The notes beneath the pieces are model-generated. The model was not told the origin of the DNA. It was given only the letters and a program-made list of their open reading frames with translations, and ran no database searches. Source: Lachnospiraceae bacterium (GTDB lineage Bacteria > Bacillota > Clostridia > Lachnospirales > Lachnospiraceae). Taken from it: DNA of 64,000 nt. Positions 15,401-24,889 of this stretch are shown one piece after another (the first letter of the stretch is position 1; each line of letters begins with the position of its first letter). The position numbers were made by a program, and so were the translations under genes. The DNA lies in assembly GCA_902363835.1 (NCBI GenBank), contig CABJBM010000021.1:1-64000 (forward strand). Direction: 5' to 3'.

Positions 15401-18400
15401 TTAACTTTCTAAATCTTCTTCAATCAGGTTTACAGATACAAGGGTTGAAACGCCCTTCTCCTGCATGGTAATACCATACAAACGGTCTGCAGAAACCATT
15501 GTACCACGTCTGTGTGTAATAACAATAAACTGCGTAGATTTTGTCAGCTTATGTAAATATTTTGCAAAACGGTCCACATTGGAATCATCCAGGGCGGCCT
15601 CAATTTCGTCAAGAAGGCAGAATGGAGAAGGTTTCAGGTTTTGAATTGCAAACAAAAGCGCAATGGCTGTTAATGCCTTTTCCCCGCCGGAAAGCTGCAT
15701 CATATTCTGAAGCTTCTTGCCGGGCGGCTGGGATATGATCTGGATTCCTGCTTCCAGAATATCCTCATCCTCCACCAATTCCAAGGCTCCCCGCCCTCCT
15801 CCGAAAAGCTCTTTAAACACCTTGTCAAACTCCGATCGTATTTCACGGAACTTTTCTTCAAACTGCTTTCTCATTCCCGTATCCAGCTCATCAATGATCT
15901 TCAGCAGGGTGGCTTCAGCAGCCACCAGGTCATCGTGCTGGGTCTTCATGAAGCTGTAACGTTCTGATACCTCCTTATAATCCTCGATGGCATTGACATT
16001 GACATTGCCAAGCTTCCGGATATCCTCTTTTAAGGACTGGATCATGCGTTTGATCTCAGGCAGTGACGTCCATTCTTCGTTTCTTAAGTCCTTTGCAGTG
16101 GAATAGGTCAGTTCATATTCATTCCACATGTAATTAACATGGCTTTCTATCCACTCATCCAGTTTTTCTTTCTGGCTTTGTAAGCGGAACAATTCTTTAT
16201 CCAAAAGGCTGATCCGTCCGGTAAGCTCTTCTCTTTTCCGGAATAATTCTTTCTGTTCTCTGGAACTGGTCTCCTTTTGTGCGGATTTCTCGTTTACAAT
16301 CCGTTCCAGTTCTTCCGAGCGTGTTCCTTCCTCCTGGATCCTGGCTTTTAATGCTTCTATTTCCTTTTGCTTCTCTTCAATAATGGAGTTGGAACCGTTG
16401 GTTCCCTTTGAAATCCGTTCCAGTTCCTCTTCCAAACGATGAATTTCTTCTTTTACACGCCGGATATTTTCCAGTTCAAAGTCATCCTTTTGCTTTAAAC
16501 CTGAGGCTTTCAGCTGAACCAATGACAAATCTTTGGAATACTGCTCTCTGTCAGTCCTGGCTTTTTCAAGCTGTCCGTTTAACCGCTCTAAGTCTTCAAC
16601 TATTTCCTGGTTCTGCTTTTCCAGCTTATCTATTGCGGAAAAAAGTTCCTGCTGGCTGGCGCCGATCTCCCGTATCTGCACTTCAAGCTGGCCGTTTTCC
16701 CGCTCTAAATCTCCATAGGATTCCTTGATCTCCTCTTTTTTATCTTCGATCCTGCGTATATTTATTTTAACCGTATTTTGCTTTAAATAAAGCTGCTGTT
16801 TTTCCGCCCGGATCTTTTCCAGTTCTTCCCTGCATTCTGCAAGAAGTCCCTCATTCATCACCAGCTCTGTTTCCAGCCGTTCCACATCCGTAAGGGCCTT
16901 GGCACAGATCCCTTCCAGCTCTTCCATCTCCCGTTTCCGTCCCAGAAGATTGCTGGTATTCTTAAAGGCACCACCTGTCATGGAACCGCCTACGCTTAAG
17001 AGTTCTCCTTCCAGGGTTACGATCCTGAAGGAATATTGAAATTTCTTTGCAAGAGCAATGGCATGGTCAATGGTATCCACCACAACCACACGGCCCAGAA
17101 GATAATTTAAAAGACTTTCATACCTGCCATCTGCCTCTACCAGGGTATTGGCAAGTCCTAAGACTCCCGGCTCTGTAAGCGCCCTGTCCTGGCGGAAGGA
17201 ATCCCTGCCCGCAATGCTGGTTAAGGGAAGGAAAGTAGCCCTTCCATACCGGTTTTTCTTTAAGTATTCAATGAGCTGCTTGGCCGTTTCCGAGGAATCG
17301 GTAACAATATTCTGAATACTTCCTCCAAGAGCGGTCTCAATGGCAATCTCATACTTTTTCGGCACTGTGATCAAATCTGCCACAACTCCATGGATACCGT
17401 GGACCCGGTCCCTTACCTCCATCACACGGCGGATGCTCCCGCCATAACCTTCATACCGTTCGGCAAGGTTTTTTAAGGATTCCAGCTTTGTATAGCTGGT
17501 ATGGTATTCCTGCTGTTTATCATTCAGATTCTTATTAAGCCTTTTGACTTCGCCTTCCAGCTCCTCTGCCCTGCTCTCACAAAAGGCCTGGGCCTTCTGG
17601 CCCTCAGCAATCCCGGTTTCGATCCCATCTGCTTCCTTTTGAAGATCTGCCAGCCGTTCATCCTGCTCTGACTCATCACTTTTAAATTTTAAAAGCTTCT
17701 GGCAAACCTCGGAACGGCGCACATTCACCTGTTCCAGCATGGTTTCATAACGCTGCTGTTTTGCAGTCAGGGAAGCCTTTTCATTGAGGATATCAATGAT
17801 GCTTCCTTTGCCTTCCTCAATCCGCTGCTCCAAAAGGTGGATATTCTCCTCCTCTGAACCCAGAATCTCTTCCGCATCTTTAAGCTCTTTTACTGCGGAT
17901 TCTACCTGACCGGCAATCAGGGACCGTTCTTCCTCGTATGAAGCCGTCTGATCCATTTTCAGTTGGATATCCTCATGGATAGCCCTCATGCGTCCGGCAA
18001 TGTGTTCCGCATTCATCTGTTCTGTATTGATCTGTTCCTTTAATACATTGATCCGGCCTTCCAGACTTCCCATTTCCACGTTGGATTTATTTTTTTCATT
18101 TCTGGCTTCGCTGATGGCCTCATCCAGTTCCGACAAATATGTATCCAGAATATCATACTTTTCCCGGATCCCTTCTGATGCCTTCTTTGCCTCTTCTAAA
18201 TCAAGAGATACGATATTTTCCTTTTCCCTGTTTCCCTTCATCTGGATCTGAATGCCCTCTGTTTCCATCAGAAACTGGTTCACATCGTATTTTTTTAAGT
18301 CTTCCTTTAACCGAAGATACTCCTTTGCCGCCTCAGACTGCCTTGCAAGAGGCCCTACCTGCTTTTCAAGCTCTGTAAGGATGTCATTGACACGAATGAG

Positions 18401-18961
18401 ATTTTGTTTTTCATCTTCCAGCTTTTTCTGGGCAATGAGCTTGCGCCGCTTAAATTTAACAATGCCGGCGGCCTCGTCAAACAATTCCCTGCGCTCCTCC
18501 GGCTTTCCGCTTAAAATCTTATCAATTTGTCCCTGCCCGATAATGGAATAGCCTTCTTTTCCGATTCCCGTATCATAGAACAATTCATAAATGTCCTTTA
18601 AACGGCAGGCGCTGCCATTGATCATGTACTCGCTTTCGCCGGAACGGTAAACTCTCCGGGAAACTGTCACCTGGTCGTAATCAATGGCCAGATGGTGATC
18701 GGAATTATCAAGGGTAATGGCAACATAGGCAAAGCCCTGGGGTTTTCTCATCTCTGTTCCTGAGAAAATCACATCCTGCATGTTGGAGCTTCGAAGCTGC
18801 TTTACCTTCTGCTCTCCAAGCACCCAGCGCACGGCATCGGCAACATTGCTCTTGCCGCTGCCGTTGGGTCCTACAATGCCGGTAATCCCGTTATGAAATT
18901 CAAAGACGATCTTATTGGCAAAAGATTTAAAACCCTGGATTTCAATACTTTTTAAATACAT
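15401..18961 (-). CDS. Chromosome segregation protein SMC
   Basis: An 1186-residue condensin ATPase. The N-terminal Walker A (GPNGSGKSNVADAVRWVLG) is followed by a coiled coil. A hinge (around residues 520-650, GYGGSIRRVMEVRD to GGSMTGGAF), a second coiled coil and the C-terminal head with signature LSGGEKALTAIAL and Walker B FCLLDEIEAALDD complete the protein. I use the ATG at 18961, which starts MYLKSIEIQGFKSF and has a GGAGAAGG site. The gene overlaps the end of rnc by 20 bp. Full length. Confidence 0.97.
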   Translation of the reverse strand: MYLKSIEIQGFKSFANKIVFEFHNGITGIVGPNGSGKSNVADAVRWVLGEQKVKQLRSSNMQDVIFSGTEMRKPQGFAYVAITLDNSDHHLAIDYDQVTVSRRVYRSGESEYMINGSACRLKDIYELFYDTGIGKEGYSIIGQGQIDKILSGKPEERRELFDEAAGIVKFKRRKLIAQKKLEDEKQNLIRVNDILTELEKQVGPLARQSEAAKEYLRLKEDLKKYDVNQFLMETEGIQIQMKGNREKENIVSLDLEEAKKASEGIREKYDILDTYLSELDEAISEARNEKNKSNVEMGSLEGRINVLKEQINTEQMNAEHIAGRMRAIHEDIQLKMDQTASYEEERSLIAGQVESAVKELKDAEEILGSEEENIHLLEQRIEEGKGSIIDILNEKASLTAKQQRYETMLEQVNVRRSEVCQKLLKFKSDESEQDERLADLQKEADGIETGIAEGQKAQAFCESRAEELEGEVKRLNKNLNDKQQEYHTSYTKLESLKNLAERYEGYGGSIRRVMEVRDRVHGIHGVVADLITVPKKYEIAIETALGGSIQNIVTDSSETAKQLIEYLKKNRYGRATFLPLTSIAGRDSFRQDRALTEPGVLGLANTLVEADGRYESLLNYLLGRVVVVDTIDHAIALAKKFQYSFRIVTLEGELLSVGGSMTGGAFKNTSNLLGRKREMEELEGICAKALTDVERLETELVMNEGLLAECREELEKIRAEKQQLYLKQNTVKINIRRIEDKKEEIKESYGDLERENGQLEVQIREIGASQQELFSAIDKLEKQNQEIVEDLERLNGQLEKARTDREQYSKDLSLVQLKASGLKQKDDFELENIRRVKEEIHRLEEELERISKGTNGSNSIIEEKQKEIEALKARIQEEGTRSEELERIVNEKSAQKETSSREQKELFRKREELTGRISLLDKELFRLQSQKEKLDEWIESHVNYMWNEYELTYSTAKDLRNEEWTSLPEIKRMIQSLKEDIRKLGNVNVNAIEDYKEVSERYSFMKTQHDDLVAAEATLLKIIDELDTGMRKQFEEKFREIRSEFDKVFKELFGGGRGALELVEDEDILEAGIQIISQPPGKKLQNMMQLSGGEKALTAIALLFAIQNLKPSPFCLLDEIEAALDDSNVDRFAKYLHKLTKSTQFIVITHRRGTMVSADRLYGITMQEKGVSTLVSVNLIEEDLES

Positions 18962-19652
18962 ACCCTTCTCCATTCTTAAGGCTGAGGATCCCATGATAGG
19001 CAGCTACCTGCTCCGCCGCCTTTTTCGTCCGTCCGATGCCCTGGCCGATTATTTCCTGCCCTATGAGAACCTGGGCTTCAAATACCTTGTTGTGATCCGG
19101 TCCCTCTTCCCGCAAAAGCTCATAGCTTAAGGGCTCGTCTGTTTTACTCTGTACGATCTCCTGCAAGATAGTCTTGCTATCATAAAAGAGCTGCTTATGT
19201 TCCAGATCATTCATGATGAAACGAAGGATAAACTCTTTTGCATTAGCAAAACCACCGTCCAGATAAATGGCCCCAATCAGCGCTTCCATAGCATCAGATA
19301 TAATCGACGCACGCCCCCTGCCTCCTGTGGCTTCTTCTCCCTTGCCCAAAAGCAGGTATTCACCCAGCTTTATATCCTCCGCACAATAGGCAAGAGTCGG
19401 CTCGCAGACAATACTGGCGCGTATCTTTGTTAAATCCCCCTCCGGCTTTTCCGGATATTTGTGATACAGGCAGTCACTGGAAACCACCTCCAAAACAGAG
19501 TCCCCTAAAAATTCCAGGCGCTCGTTGCATTCCAGCTTATTCAGCCGGTGTTCATTGGCATAGGAGCTGTGAGTCATGGCCTGTGTCATAAGATGCCTGT
19601 CCGAAAAACGGTAGCCGATCCGCTCCTCCAGTTCTTTTAAATTCCTGCTCAT
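18942..19652 (-). CDS. Ribonuclease III
   Basis: A 236-residue double-strand-specific endoribonuclease. The catalytic signature NERLEFLGDSVLEVV is intact, with the acidic second site in DAMEALIGAIYLDGG. A C-terminal double-stranded RNA-binding domain (about residues 158-228) ends with RTKKAAEQVAAYHGIL. I chose the ATG at 19652 because of its AGAGG site at 6-bp spacing; upstream ATGs at 19655 and 19700 are possible. It is the usual partner gene before smc. Confidence 0.96.
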   Translation of the reverse strand: MSRNLKELEERIGYRFSDRHLMTQAMTHSSYANEHRLNKLECNERLEFLGDSVLEVVSSDCLYHKYPEKPEGDLTKIRASIVCEPTLAYCAEDIKLGEYLLLGKGEEATGGRGRASIISDAMEALIGAIYLDGGFANAKEFILRFIMNDLEHKQLFYDSKTILQEIVQSKTDEPLSYELLREEGPDHNKVFEAQVLIGQEIIGQGIGRTKKAAEQVAAYHGILSLKNGEGYVFKKY

Positions 19653-19725
19653 CATACACCTCTTTCTCATTATGAAAGAAGGTGCTGCGGACAGACCCAA
19701 AAGTCCCCGGCAGCACCCACATCTA

Positions 19726-19956
19726 TTAATTTAAAGCATTCTTGATCTGTTCTACTGCGTCGCTGACACTTACAATGTTTTCTGCCACTTCTGTCGGAAT
19801 CTCAATGTCAAATTCCTCCTCAATGCCCATAATGATCTGGAACACATCAAGGGAGTCAGCGCCAAGGTCATCCACAAATGTGGAGTTCATGGACACCTCA
19901 TCCGGCTCAATATTTAATACCTCTGCAATTATGTTCTGTAACTTCTCAAATTCCAT
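19726..19956 (-). CDS. Acyl carrier protein
   Basis: A 76-residue acyl carrier protein for fatty acid synthesis. The Ser that receives phosphopantetheine is in GADSLDVFQ, and the four-helix acidic profile is typical. The start at 19956 has a GGAAGG site. The reading frame stays open upstream through a tandem repeat as far as 20127, because the repeat unit is 51 bp (17 codons), but that extension is basic and not ACP-like, so it is not included. It follows plsX, as in many Firmicutes. Confidence 0.96.
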   Translation of the reverse strand: MEFEKLQNIIAEVLNIEPDEVSMNSTFVDDLGADSLDVFQIIMGIEEEFDIEIPTEVAENIVSVSDAVEQIKNALN

Positions 19957-19988
19957 TTCTTTTCCTTCCTCTCTCCTATTCTTGATTT

Positions 19989-20118
19989 CCTTATTCCTGC
20001 CCATGCTTTTTGGGCATAAAGGTATGCCCGAAGGGCGTTCCTTATTCCTGCCCATGCTTTTTGGGCATAGTGGTATGCCCGAGGGGCGTTCCTTATTCCT
20101 GCCCACGCTTTTTGGGCA
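19989..20118. repeat. 51-bp tandem repeat between plsX and acpP
   Basis: Units at 19989-20039 and 20040-20090 differ at only three positions, and a partial third unit lies at 20091-20118. Each full unit can form alternative hairpins: TGCCCA/TGGGCA with a 7-base loop, and GGGCATA/TATGCCC with a 4-base loop. The unit holding the last codons and stop of plsX is the first in transcription order, so the array looks like a duplicated plsX 3' end. The differences between units 1 and 2 lie outside these paired bases. Confidence 0.9.
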
Positions 20119-21121
20119 TTCCTTCATTTTTTATAAGACTTTCTCTTATCTTATCATTAATTCCCTGTTCTTTGAAGGTTACGCATTGAAGTATGGAGTT
20201 CTTCACTTCCATTGCCTTGGAATTCCCATGAGTTTTTACCACCAGGCCATTTAGTCCCAGAAGCGGTGCTCCGCCGTACTGAGATGAATCAAATGATTTA
20301 AGGGTTTCCTTTAAAGCAGGCTTTACAAGCAGAGCCCCAATCTTGCTCCTTAAACTTCCCATCATACCGCTTTTCACCTTGCCTATTAAGGTTGCGCCCA
20401 CTCCTTCGTAAAGCTTCAGGATTACATTGCCCACAAATGCCTCACAAACAATGACATCTGCACCGCCACGCGGAATCTCTCTGGCTTCAATGCTTCCGGT
20501 AAAATGGATATCCTTACACTCCTTTAACAGTGGAAAGGTCTCCTTTACAAGCGCATTTCCCTTTTCCTCTTCTGCGCCGATATTGACAATAGCCACTCTT
20601 GGATTCCTGATTCCCATTACATGCTCCATGTAAAGGGACCCCATTCTGGCGAACTGTACCAGATGAGATGCTCTTGCATCCACATTGGCTCCGCAGTCAA
20701 TCAGCAGGGAAACGCCTTTTTCCGTAGGGATAAGCGGAGCCAGCGGTGGTCGTTCCACCCCTTTTATCCGTCCGACAATCACCTGTCCGCCAACCAGTAT
20801 GGCACCTGAACTGCCGGCTGATACAAACGCATCCGCCTCCTTTTGTTTTACCAGATTCATTCCCACAACGATGGAAGAATCTTTCTTCTTTCGTATGGCA
20901 TTAACCGGAGGTTCTTCCGTCTCGATTACCTCTGACGCATTCACAACCTGTATCTGTCCCTTTGGGTACGTATGCTTTTTCAGCTCTTCCGATACAATAT
21001 GCTCCTGCCCTACTAAGAGAACCTGGATTTCTTTATTCGCGTTCACCGCCTCTACGGCTCCGGCAACCATTTCAACCGGTGCATAATCGCCGCCCATGGC
21101 GTCTACAGCTACTTTTATCAT
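20093..21121 (-). CDS. Phosphate acyltransferase PlsX
   Basis: A 342-residue enzyme that makes acyl-phosphate from acyl-ACP, feeding phospholipid synthesis. The N-terminus [19 protein letters not shown] and the motifs [13 protein letters not shown] and [17 protein letters not shown] are family hallmarks. The start at 21121 has a GGGAG site; a start at 21145 is less likely. The stop codon lies inside the 51-bp repeat array. It is the first gene of the plsX-acpP-rnc-smc-ftsY-ilvA operon. Confidence 0.96.
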   Translation of the reverse strand: MIKVAVDAMGGDYAPVEMVAGAVEAVNANKEIQVLLVGQEHIVSEELKKHTYPKGQIQVVNASEVIETEEPPVNAIRKKKDSSIVVGMNLVKQKEADAFVSAGSSGAILVGGQVIVGRIKGVERPPLAPLIPTEKGVSLLIDCGANVDARASHLVQFARMGSLYMEHVMGIRNPRVAIVNIGAEEEKGNALVKETFPLLKECKDIHFTGSIEAREIPRGGADVIVCEAFVGNVILKLYEGVGATLIGKVKSGMMGSLRSKIGALLVKPALKETLKSFDSSQYGGAPLLGLNGLVVKTHGNSKAMEVKNSILQCVTFKEQGINDKIRESLIKNEGMPKKRGQE

Positions 21122-21180
21122 CTTGATTCTCCCTTCTTCTCTCACTGTCCACAGGTTCCGGACATATAGGTATATCTGCA

Positions 21181-21195
21181 GGTATTTTAAATACC
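21181..21195. promoter_or_regulatory. Palindrome in the plsX leader
   Basis: GGTATTT, a central T, then AAATACC: a perfect inverted repeat about 15-30 bp downstream of the predicted transcription start. Position and form suit an operator for a lipid-responsive repressor (FapR or FabT type), but the sequence is not their known consensus. Confidence 0.35.
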
Positions 21196-21216
21196 GCCTA
21201 AGATAATCTATTACAT

Positions 21217-21245
21217 AATATACTAAATATTATTCTATAAATCAA
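21217..21245 (-). promoter_or_regulatory. Sigma-A-like promoter of the plsX operon
   Basis: On the minus strand, TTGATT (21240-21245) and TATATT (21217-21222) are 17 bp apart, about 95 bp upstream of the plsX start. Confidence 0.55.
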
Positions 21246-21262
21246 TAATAATATTGAGAAAT

Positions 21263-22618
21263 TTAAAGCTGGCGGAAAGCCATACTTTTTTCCACCCTTT
21301 TCATAACGAAAACATAGGAAATTCCCGTAAACAGTGCCGCACTGACCCAGGCCGCCGGGTCACAGGCGCAGGATAACGCAAAGCTGAGCAGGTGCATGGC
21401 CAAAGCAGCCGTCACCAGCCTGGCCACAAGCTCCACAACTCCGCCCATCATGGGAAGAAATCCATAGCCGCAGCCCTGCATGGTATTTCTGAATATAAAT
21501 ATCATTCCCAAGGGAATATAAAAGGCAGCGCACAGATAGATGTATGTTTTGGCCCAGGGCAGCATGGTCGCTATATCCACATCACCGTTAAAAAACAATT
21601 TTAACGCAAAGGGAAGAGCGATGCAAATGGCAGCCGAACAGAGTACGGAATAGGAAATCCCTATCCCCAGGGCAGCTCTGACGCCATGCCGGATACGTTT
21701 TATATCCCCTTTTCCGTAATTCTGCCCGGAATAGGTAGACATTGTCTGCCCTGTGGCGATCATTCCCTGAACCACAAGATTCTGAAACTTGTTGGCTGCC
21801 GTATACGCGGCAACAGCCGTTGATCCGAACAAATTAATGGCTGACTGCATAATCATGGTTCCTGAAGCCGTGATCCCAAACTGGAGCGCCATGGGAATTC
21901 CTACAGAAAGCTGATGCCTTGTATCCCCGCCGGTAAGCTTCCACTGGTCCTTATCAGGCGCCAAAGCAGGAACCTTTTTGGAAATGTATAAAATACAAAG
22001 GACCGCAGACACCCCCTGGGAAACATTTGTGGCCCATGCTGCCCCTGCCACTCCCATTTGAAATCCAATAACAAAAAGAAGATCTAATACTAAATTCAAG
22101 CCTGAGGAAAACGCTAAAAATAAAAGTGGAATCCGGCTGTTTCCCACCGCCCTTAAAAAGGATGAAAACAGGTTATAAAATATATTGGCGGCAACGCCCA
22201 TGCATATGATGGAAATATAGGTATAAGCATCTCCAAAAATGTTATCCGGCGTATTCATCAGCCTGAGCAGGGGGTTCATAAAGAAAAGACTTACAGCCGT
22301 CATGATCACTATTACAAAAGCCGCCAGAATGATGCCATTGGCTACGGAATCCTTTGCCCCCCTTCCGTCGCCTGCCCCAAACCGCTGGCTGGTTAAGACT
22401 GTAAATCCGGTGCACATTCCCTGGGAAAATCCAATAACCAAAAACATGATCGTTCCGGTGGAACCCACAGCTGCCAGTGCGTCAGGCCCTACGAAACGGC
22501 CTACAACAATGGTATCCACCATGTTGTACAGCTGCTGAAAGATATTTCCAAGAAAAAGGGGGAGTGTGAATTTTAAAATGACGGAAAGAGGATTTCCTTT
22601 TGTCATATCAGTTTCCAT
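21263..22618 (-). CDS. MATE-family multidrug/cation efflux transporter
   Basis: A 451-residue membrane protein with about 12 helices. The N-terminus (MTKGNPLSVILKFTLPLFLGNIFQQLYNMVDTIVVGRFVG) and the internal repeat around CTGFTVLTSQRFGAGD are typical of the DinF/NorM-type MATE family, which exports drugs or organic cations in exchange for Na+ or H+. I chose the ATG at 22618 because an AAAGGA site lies at good spacing; upstream starts at 22627 and 22669 exist. It lies 121 bp after the ROK kinase and may be a separate unit. The substrate is unknown. Confidence 0.9.
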   Translation of the reverse strand: METDMTKGNPLSVILKFTLPLFLGNIFQQLYNMVDTIVVGRFVGPDALAAVGSTGTIMFLVIGFSQGMCTGFTVLTSQRFGAGDGRGAKDSVANGIILAAFVIVIMTAVSLFFMNPLLRLMNTPDNIFGDAYTYISIICMGVAANIFYNLFSSFLRAVGNSRIPLLFLAFSSGLNLVLDLLFVIGFQMGVAGAAWATNVSQGVSAVLCILYISKKVPALAPDKDQWKLTGGDTRHQLSVGIPMALQFGITASGTMIMQSAINLFGSTAVAAYTAANKFQNLVVQGMIATGQTMSTYSGQNYGKGDIKRIRHGVRAALGIGISYSVLCSAAICIALPFALKLFFNGDVDIATMLPWAKTYIYLCAAFYIPLGMIFIFRNTMQGCGYGFLPMMGGVVELVARLVTAALAMHLLSFALSCACDPAAWVSAALFTGISYVFVMKRVEKSMAFRQL

Positions 22619-22739
22619 AATGTTCATCCTTTGCTCATAGATTCCACCAGATATTTCCTGGTGGCGCAAACGTTATTTTACCATGTTCCCCATCTGTTGT
22701 CACCGTTCTTTTAAAAAAATATGGAAAGGATTTTTAGCC

Positions 22740-23693
22740 TCATTCATAAACCGCAGCCATAACAGCTCCATAATCTCCAATCTTCTCCCCCAACTGAGCC
22801 GGCACAACCCTGCAGGCGGAGGCAGAAGAGGCAAGAGCCTCCCTGTGGATCTCCTCCCACATGGCTGCTTCCAGAAATTCACGGCTTCTGGCATATATGC
22901 TTCCTGCCACTATCACTTCCGGGTTCAGGATATCGATAAGTATGGACAGCCCTTTCCCGAAATATGCTCCGGACTCCCTTAACAATTCAATGGCATCCTC
23001 ATGGCCTGCTCTGGCCGCCTCCGCCACATCCTTTGCTTTAATGTCTTCTTTATCTCCTGTTTGAAAGGAAGCTCTTCTCCCTTCTTTTTCCATCTGCTCC
23101 GCTTTTTTTACTGCCATCTGCCGGATTCCACCGCCGCTGCAGAATCCTTCCAGGCTGCCTGCCTTTCCGTATCCCACCGGCCCATCCTCCTCAATGCGGA
23201 CATGCCCTACTTCGCCTGCCATGCCGCAGGCCCCCGTATATAAACGCCCGTTTAAAATAAGCCCTGCGCCAAGGCCGGTTCCAAAGGTGAGAAATATCAT
23301 ATGACGGGATCCCTTTCCTGCTCCATACTTCCATTCGGCAAGGGCACAGGCATCGGCATCATTTAACATCCTGGCAGGCATTTTAAGCTTTTCCGACAGA
23401 TAATCCACAACCGGGACTTGAACCCATCCCGGTAAGTTGGGCGGGGAGTTAATGATTGTAAGGTCATGGCTTAAAGGGCCTCCGCAGGAGATCCCGATGC
23501 AGCAGTCTGACCGGCAAACCCCATGAGCTTCAAGCAGCCTCTCTACATGACCGCATAAGGCCTCTAAAACTCCTTTCCAGTCTGACGTTGTCTGTATTTC
23601 CAGCCGGTCCTTCCATACAACAGTTTCCCCATCCAGGCGGCAAAGGAGCACCGCACACTTTGTTCCTCCAATATCAAACCCTACTATATGCAT
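22740..23693 (-). CDS. ROK-family sugar kinase lacking zinc cysteines
   Basis: A 317-residue ROK protein, probably phosphorylating the sugar brought in by the adjacent ribose-type importer. It has an N-terminal ATP-binding motif (GFDIGGTKCAVLL), the catalytic-region NDADACALAEWKYG, and FLTFGTGLGAGLILNGRLY. No DNA-binding domain is present, so it is a kinase rather than a repressor. The CxCGxxGCxE zinc motif of most ROK proteins is replaced by VGYGKAGSLE: the Gly and Glu positions are kept and all three Cys are lost. GEVGH before it is intact. A GAGG site precedes the start. It follows the binding-protein gene by 111 bp. Sugar specificity cannot be read from sequence. Confidence 0.85.
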   Translation of the reverse strand: MHIVGFDIGGTKCAVLLCRLDGETVVWKDRLEIQTTSDWKGVLEALCGHVERLLEAHGVCRSDCCIGISCGGPLSHDLTIINSPPNLPGWVQVPVVDYLSEKLKMPARMLNDADACALAEWKYGAGKGSRHMIFLTFGTGLGAGLILNGRLYTGACGMAGEVGHVRIEEDGPVGYGKAGSLEGFCSGGGIRQMAVKKAEQMEKEGRRASFQTGDKEDIKAKDVAEAARAGHEDAIELLRESGAYFGKGLSILIDILNPEVIVAGSIYARSREFLEAAMWEEIHREALASSASACRVVPAQLGEKIGDYGAVMAAVYE

Positions 23694-23735
23694 CGTAATA
23701 CCTCAGCTCTTCTATTTATCATACAACAGCACAAC

Positions 23736-23766
23736 AGAGCAGGAACCGGCATTCCGGCCCTGCTCT
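23736..23766 (-). terminator. Stem-loop after the binding-protein gene
   Basis: AGAGCAGG pairs with CCTGCTCT and an inner CCGG pairs with CCGG around a 4-base loop. It lies between the binding-protein stop and the ROK kinase start. No T-run follows on the minus strand, so it may act as an mRNA stabiliser or processing site rather than a terminator. Confidence 0.5.
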
Positions 23767-23804
23767 CTTCCTGTTATGGAATCTTTCTGCGGGTTATCCG
23801 CATT

Positions 23805-24818
23805 TTATTTCAGCGTTTCTTTTGTAAGAACGGAAACTCCTGTGTCCATGTTCTTATCTCCCGTATCCTTGTCTTCCAGAGCATTAACCGCTGTCTTTAT
23901 GCCCTCATAACCCATAACGTCAGGATTCTGAGCCATGGTTGCCAGGAGATAACCATCCTTGATCAGCTGAAGGATCATATCAGATTTATCAAAGCCCACG
24001 CCGATAACAGTCTCGCCGGCTTCCTGAATGGCATTGCCGGTTCCAACGGTAGAGCCTTCATTGGCTCCGAAGATGCCTACACAGCCCTGGGTAATATAGT
24101 TTGCCGCAATATCCTTGGATTTTGCTGCATCGCCTTCTCCGTACTGGGTTTCCAGAATTTCAAACTTGGTTCCCTCAAATGCGGAACGGAAGCCTTCTTC
24201 TCTGGCTACTGTGGAGGCTGTTGCAGCATTGACATTGACAATACCGATCTTACCGGATTCGATTCCTTTTTCCTTTAAGGCTTTGATCATTTCTTCTCCC
24301 GCAGTTTTTCCGGCAGCCTTATTGTCTGTTGCAAGGGTCTGGATAGCAGGCAGGGATGCTGCGGAGTCTACGTATACTACCTTTACTCCTGCGTCCATTG
24401 CTTCCTGTAAGGATGCGGTAACTGCATCAGGACCGTTTGCTGCCAGTAAAATGGCCTCAGCGCCGCCTGCTACGGCATTGTTAATGCACTCGATCTGCTT
24501 TGCATCATCTTTTACATCAGGAGCCAGCCATTTATAATCTACATTCCCAAGCTCCTTTACCGCTTTCTGGGCACCCGCATCCACGTTTACCCAGTGCTGG
24601 TCCATTTGATCCATGGTGATCAGATAAACCTTGTGAGAGCCTCCCCCTGAAGCTGCCTCTTTTTTTGTTTCCGCTGCTGTGGTGGCAGCTGCTTCGGTAG
24701 CAGCTGCAGTTGTTGCTCCAGTCGTAGCTGCGGCTTCCTTCTGCCCGCTGCTGCAGCCTGCACACATGGATACAATCATTCCCATAGAAAGAACAGCCGC
24801 TAATACCTTCCGTTTCAT
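23805..24818 (-). CDS. Ribose-type sugar-binding lipoprotein (RbsB-like)
   Basis: A 337-residue lipoprotein of the pentose/galactose-binding (type I periplasmic fold) family. It has a signal peptide with lipobox MCAGC (Cys at about residue 22), then a Thr/Ala-rich linker, then VYLITMDQMDQHWVNVDAGAQKA, a typical start of the fold, and a C-terminal VMGYEGIKTAVNAL. It delivers ligand to the permease and ATPase encoded just upstream. The sugar is not known; ribose, another pentose or a small polyol could fit. An AAGGAGG site precedes the start. Confidence 0.92.
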   Translation of the reverse strand: MKRKVLAAVLSMGMIVSMCAGCSSGQKEAAATTGATTAAATEAAATTAAETKKEAASGGGSHKVYLITMDQMDQHWVNVDAGAQKAVKELGNVDYKWLAPDVKDDAKQIECINNAVAGGAEAILLAANGPDAVTASLQEAMDAGVKVVYVDSAASLPAIQTLATDNKAAGKTAGEEMIKALKEKGIESGKIGIVNVNAATASTVAREEGFRSAFEGTKFEILETQYGEGDAAKSKDIAANYITQGCVGIFGANEGSTVGTGNAIQEAGETVIGVGFDKSDMILQLIKDGYLLATMAQNPDVMGYEGIKTAVNALEDKDTGDKNMDTGVSVLTKETLK

Positions 24819-24889
24819 AAACCTTTTCCTCCTTAAATTTGGATATTTTAAATTTTTCCTATATCAAAGCCTCAGGCTCCAATACCTTT

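Noticed and set aside
19989..20118. Possible CRISPR array
   Set aside because: The units abut with no spacers, are only two and a partial in number, and include the end of plsX. No cas gene is in the window.
19957..20127. N-terminal extension of the acyl carrier protein through the repeat array
   Set aside because: The frame is open only because the repeat unit is a multiple of three. The extra 57 residues are basic and repetitive, ACPs are about 76 residues, and a good ribosome site stands before the ATG at 19956.
23688..24278. 196-residue plus-strand open frame
   Set aside because: Antisense to the RbsB-like gene and the intergenic stem-loop; no recognisable domain or ribosome site.
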